Below are positions 60,436 through 64,000 of a stretch of 64,000 nucleotides of DNA, piece after piece; the stretch's first letter is position 1; each line of letters starts with the position of its first letter. The position numbers were made by a program, and so were the translations under genes. Under the pieces are notes generated by a model. That model was not told the origin of the DNA. It saw only the letters and a program-made list of their open reading frames with translations, and did not search any database. The stretch covers positions 1 through 64,000 of the forward strand of contig JBCCGK010000003.1 of NCBI GenBank assembly GCA_039029315.1, written 5' to 3'. Origin of the DNA: JBCCCJ01 sp039029315 (GTDB lineage Bacteria > Bacteroidota > Bacteroidia > J057).

Positions 60436-63400
60436 ATGAAGCTTCATGTACGTTGTTTGAGCGTCTTGTTTTCGATTCTTTGTGTGTCCCAGATTTGGGC
60501 ACAAAACAGAACGATTACAGGAACAGTCAGCAATTCTGCTGATGGATCTGCCCTGGTTGGGGCAACTGTTATTTTAAAAGGTACCACTACAGGTGCCACC
60601 ACCAACGAAAAGGGAGTATACTCTATCGAGGCTCCATCTACAGGTGGAACTTTGGTTTTCTCTTACTTTGGCTTTGAAAGCCAGGACGTGGAAATCGGAA
60701 ATCGAAGCGTAGTCAATTTTGGCATGGTGGAAGAAGAACAACTCTTAGAAGAAGTTGTGATTACCGCTTTGGGCGTGGAGCGAGAAACAAAAGCGCTTGG
60801 ATACTCTGTGCAAGAGGTACAGGGCTCAGAACTCACCCAGTCAAAAGAGACGAATCTCGTCAATTCCTTGTCCGGGAAAGTTGCAGGGGTTCAGATTACC
60901 AGTTCTTCCGGTGCTCCAGGCGCTTCCTCACGAATTGTGATTCGAGGAGCCTCTTCTCTGTTAGGAAATAACCAACCCTTGTTTGTTGTTGACGGAATTC
61001 CATTGGACAATACTCAGTATTCTTCCAGCCCCCGAAACAGTACAAATGAACCTGCCAATGGAACAAGAAAAGGAGATGAAGAACAAGGCGGTGCTGATTA
61101 CGGCAATGCGATTCAGGACATCAATCCAGACGACATTGAGAGCCTGAGTGTGCTGAAGGGACCAACAGCTGTTGCGCTTTATGGGTCTCGTGCACAAAAT
61201 GGAGCGATCATCATCACAACCAAGTCAGGCAAAGGAACCAAAGGCATTGGGATTTCTGTTAGCAGCAATTATTCCATGCAGACACCCCTGCGACTTCCTG
61301 AGTATCAAAATGCCTATGGGCAAGGAGGCTATGGTCTGGTCGACTATCCTGAATATCTCGATGTAGATGAAAGCTGGGGATACCCCCTGGATGGCAGGAG
61401 TATGAAAAATATATTCAATGAGGAAGTTCCCTGGGTTCCCAATCCTGACAACATCAAGGATTTTCTCCAAACGGGCTACAACTTCGTCAACAATGCATCT
61501 ATTCAAGGAGGAAACGATCTTGCACATTTTCGTTTTTCTATGGCAAATCTGGACCAGAAAGGCATCTTGCCTAATACGGGCCTGGGAAGAACCAATCTTG
61601 GCTTGAAAGCAGGCATTCAACCGACGAAAAAATTGAGCATTACAGCTGGCGTCAATTATGTGTTGACAGAGGGAAAAAACCGTCCACTGACAGGATATGA
61701 TGGACAGAATGTCTTTCAATCGATGTTCAACTGGCATGGACGCCAGATTGATTACAGTCCATTTGAAGAGTACAAGAATGCTGATGGATCCTTCAAGTTG
61801 AACACCAGTGATCCCGATAACCCTGTCTCATTTGGATATCCGATTGCTCCTATTCCAGCATGGCAAAATAATCCTTATGTCAACCTGTTTGAAAATATCA
61901 ACCAGGACAGGAGAGATCGTGTCATTGGAAACTTCAAGATCAATTATGATTTGACCGATTGGCTCAGTGCCTATGTTCGGGCAGGAACGGATTTCTATAC
62001 AGATCAGCGAGAGCAGGTATATGCTGCTGGCCTGAAAGATCCTGCCTCTCTTCGGGATGGTGGATTTATTCATGACAACTATACTGTCAATACCTACAAT
62101 ATTGACTTTGTATTGAGTGCGCAAAAGAACTTCAATTCAGATTTGAGTGGAAATTTGATCCTGGGAGCGAACCGTTTCCACAATACCGTTTCAAATAATT
62201 TCACCTTTGTTCAGGGATTGTTGATTCCAGGTATCTACAATGTTGGAAATGCCAAAGGGGCACCAGATGTGCGCGAGTATGAAACCACTCGACGAATCAA
62301 TGGGGTGTATGCTGCTGCTCAGCTCTCATTCAGGAACTATCTGTTCCTCGACCTTACCGGACGAAACGACTGGTCTTCTACCCTACCGGCGGATAATCGA
62401 TCTTATTTCTATCCATCTGCCAGCGCAAGTTTCGTCTTTTCAGATGCGATGGATCTACCTGGCTTCATCAGTTTCGCCAAGGTGCGTGGAGGATTTGCAC
62501 AAGTCGGGAATGATACAGACCCTTTTGTTTTGCAATCCTACTTTGTGAAGAAAAGAATCTCTGACAATCAGGCTGATATTACCTTCCCATTCAATGGACA
62601 ACCTTCCTTTGCCCTGGGAGATGAACTGGCAAACTCTGGCCTGCTGCCAGAACAAACAACTTCATGGGAAGTTGGATTGGATCTCCGGCTATTTGAAGGA
62701 AGAATAGGACTGGATGCGACCTATTACGATGGTTCTACCAAAAACCAATTGATGAAACTGACGCTTCCTTCCTCCTCTGGATTTAATAGTCAGGTGATCA
62801 ATGCAGGAGAAATCACCAACAATGGATTTGAAGTAATGTTGACCTTGGCGCCAGTTCGAACTGACAACTTTGGGTGGGATATTGGAATCAACTTTGCCAA
62901 GAACAATAGCGAAGTCGTAGAACTCCATCCCAATGTTGAATCCATCATTCTTGAATCTCATCGTGCTCAAACAGAAGCGCGACCTGGACATCCCTATGGC
63001 GATATCTATGGAACAGTCTGGAATCGAGTAACTGAGGAGAACAGTCCTCACTTTGGCCAGAGAATCATCGAATCAGACGGAAGACCTACCCGTGCCGCAG
63101 GTGGAGATCAGCTTCTTGGCAACATCACGCCTGATTTCATCATGGGAATCAACAATTCCTTGAGTTATAAAGGAGCCTATTTGAGCTTTTTGCTTGATTG
63201 GAAACAAGGTGGAGATATGTTCTCTTTGACCAATTTCTTTGGTGGGTACTCAGGCGTGCTTGCCTTTACAGAGGAAGGACGTAATGGAGACTATGTTGCA
63301 GAAGGTGTGGTTGCCAATGGAGATGGAACATATAGTCCCAATACCATTCCGATTGATGCTGAAGATTACTGGCACAGAACATTCTCTGCGCAGGAAGAAG

Positions 63401-63657
63401 GCGTGTATGACGCAAGTTTTGTCAAACTACGGGAGGTAAAGATTGGATTCGATATTTCTCCCAGTATTCTGGAGAACACGCCATTTACTGGAATCGGTTT
63501 CTCTTTGATTGGGAGAAATCTGGCAATCCTATATTCAAATGTGCCCAATATTGATCCAGAAAGTAGTGCTTATGGAGCGAGCAATGGGCAGGGATTTGAA
63601 GTGAACGGCATACCTTCTGTGCGAAGTATTGGTGGCGGAATTAGCTTGAAATTGTAG
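60436..63657 (+). CDS. SusC/RagA-type TonB-linked outer-membrane protein
   Basis: 1073 residues. Signal peptide 1-22 (ends IWAQ). An N-terminal carboxypeptidase-like regulatory domain (TITGTVSNSADGSALVGATVILKGT) is followed by the TonB box region (EEVVITALGVERETKALGYS), the SusC-type plug (KETNLVNSLSGKVAGVQITSSSGAPGASSRIVIRGASSLLGNNQPLFVVDGIPLDN) and a 22-strand barrel ending SIGGGISLKL. It imports oligosaccharides or peptides together with its SusD partner, which follows 23 bases later. No sensor or enzyme for the locus is inside the window, so the substrate cannot be named. Confidence 0.94.
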   Translation: MKLHVRCLSVLFSILCVSQIWAQNRTITGTVSNSADGSALVGATVILKGTTTGATTNEKGVYSIEAPSTGGTLVFSYFGFESQDVEIGNRSVVNFGMVEEEQLLEEVVITALGVERETKALGYSVQEVQGSELTQSKETNLVNSLSGKVAGVQITSSSGAPGASSRIVIRGASSLLGNNQPLFVVDGIPLDNTQYSSSPRNSTNEPANGTRKGDEEQGGADYGNAIQDINPDDIESLSVLKGPTAVALYGSRAQNGAIIITTKSGKGTKGIGISVSSNYSMQTPLRLPEYQNAYGQGGYGLVDYPEYLDVDESWGYPLDGRSMKNIFNEEVPWVPNPDNIKDFLQTGYNFVNNASIQGGNDLAHFRFSMANLDQKGILPNTGLGRTNLGLKAGIQPTKKLSITAGVNYVLTEGKNRPLTGYDGQNVFQSMFNWHGRQIDYSPFEEYKNADGSFKLNTSDPDNPVSFGYPIAPIPAWQNNPYVNLFENINQDRRDRVIGNFKINYDLTDWLSAYVRAGTDFYTDQREQVYAAGLKDPASLRDGGFIHDNYTVNTYNIDFVLSAQKNFNSDLSGNLILGANRFHNTVSNNFTFVQGLLIPGIYNVGNAKGAPDVREYETTRRINGVYAAAQLSFRNYLFLDLTGRNDWSSTLPADNRSYFYPSASASFVFSDAMDLPGFISFAKVRGGFAQVGNDTDPFVLQSYFVKKRISDNQADITFPFNGQPSFALGDELANSGLLPEQTTSWEVGLDLRLFEGRIGLDATYYDGSTKNQLMKLTLPSSSGFNSQVINAGEITNNGFEVMLTLAPVRTDNFGWDIGINFAKNNSEVVELHPNVESIILESHRAQTEARPGHPYGDIYGTVWNRVTEENSPHFGQRIIESDGRPTRAAGGDQLLGNITPDFIMGINNSLSYKGAYLSFLLDWKQGGDMFSLTNFFGGYSGVLAFTEEGRNGDYVAEGVVANGDGTYSPNTIPIDAEDYWHRTFSAQEEGVYDASFVKLREVKIGFDISPSILENTPFTGIGFSLIGRNLAILYSNVPNIDPESSAYGASNGQGFEVNGIPSVRSIGGGISLKL

Positions 63658-63680
63658 GAACCATTATCAATCAAAGAATT

Positions 63681-64000
63681 ATGAATTTTCACAATATAAA
63701 ACGAGTCTCACTCCTGGTATTGGTAGGATTATTTGTCCTGATGGGGTGTGAAAAAAACTTCGACGAGTTCAATACCAATCCAAATGCTCCTGCAGACGCA
63801 CCCGCTGCATTTGTACTTCCTGGAGCTCTGGTTGATTTGAGTTACTTCACAGACTATCAGATGAATATCAACTATATCGGTCTGTGGGTGCAGCAGCATG
63901 CTTCTGGAGCTTATCCAGAAGAGGATCAGTATAGTCCTCGCTTGGCTGACATAGATTTCTTCTGGAATAATCTATATGATAACAGCATGAAGGACTTCCG
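63681..64000 (+). CDS. SusD/RagB-family lipoprotein, cut by the window edge
   Basis: The first 106 codons are visible. Lipobox LMGC after a hydrophobic leader; mature start EKNFDEFNTNPNAPADAPAAF, with the N-terminal pattern of the SusD-like_2 group. It captures the substrate at the cell surface for the SusC channel directly upstream. The gene continues beyond the right edge. AAAGAA precedes the ATG, but there is no good Shine-Dalgarno. Confidence 0.9.
   Translation, partial: MNFHNIKRVSLLVLVGLFVLMGCEKNFDEFNTNPNAPADAPAAFVLPGALVDLSYFTDYQMNINYIGLWVQQHASGAYPEEDQYSPRLADIDFFWNNLYDNSMKDF

Overview
The window looks like chromosomal DNA of a member of the Bacteroidota, probably a free-living relative of the Saprospirales/Lewinella group; that rank is inference. 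The signs are: three secreted proteins with a type IX secretion C-terminal sorting domain ('FPNP' type), a SusC/SusD pair at the right edge, many lipoproteins and TonB receptors, -7 promoter boxes of the form TAnnTTTG instead of TATAAT, few Shine-Dalgarno sequences, and a pyrophosphate-type phosphofructokinase. Coding is dense on both strands. I see no rRNA, tRNA, CRISPR array, prophage or transposase gene.

Layout. 0-6 kb: T9SS cargo, an SdiA-regulated-like lipoprotein with an outer-membrane-type partner, and a secreted VWA protein. 5.8-8.8 kb: a TPR membrane protein and a TPR-AAA+ ATPase in one operon behind a long structured leader or small RNA. 8.8-15 kb: a propeller lipoprotein, a barrel protein, a di-haem peroxidase, a DUF2147 protein, an S46 dipeptidyl-peptidase (DPP11-like) and RsfS. 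15-24 kb: GDPD, a TonB receptor, an unknown secreted protein, a glycosyltransferase fusion with no normal start codon, RecR and Ddl. 24-30 kb: gatC, a TPR membrane protein and ppk1 in tight array, then a diverged ~53-bp repeat array and a phasin-like gene. 30-38 kb: methyltransferase, MazG-like protein, a secreted esterase plus a haem/copper monooxygenase-like T9SS protein, a PD40 lipoprotein, a probable 160-bp MITE, PPi-PFK and FKBP. 38-43 kb: an HD-PycTM membrane protein converging on two tandem EreA/ChaN-like paralogues, and an isoaspartyl peptidase. 43-51 kb: a DUF2723 protein, rlmB, coaX, a FadL-like porin, pssA, nadD and gmk. 51-56.5 kb: a second VWA paralogue, a methyltransferase, an SRPBCC protein, a lone nuoF and a VOC protein. 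56.6-64 kb: a large lipoprotein with propeller, HEAT and haem c parts, then repeat-rich DNA in front of susC and the start of susD.

How the parts fit: housekeeping genes (gatC, ddl, recR, rsfS, rlmB, coaX, nadD, gmk, pssA, nuoF, pfk, ppk1) are interleaved with cell-envelope and secreted functions for peptide, ester, glycan and haem use. The most unusual items are the solitary HD-PycTM protein (Pycsar-effector membrane domain without a cyclase nearby), the 160-bp inverted-repeat element with TTA duplications, the structured RNA/leader ahead of the AAA+ operon, the glycosyltransferase whose conserved N-terminus is coded without any ATG/GTG/TTG, the periodic repeat array near 29.5 kb, and two distant copies of the same VWA architecture.
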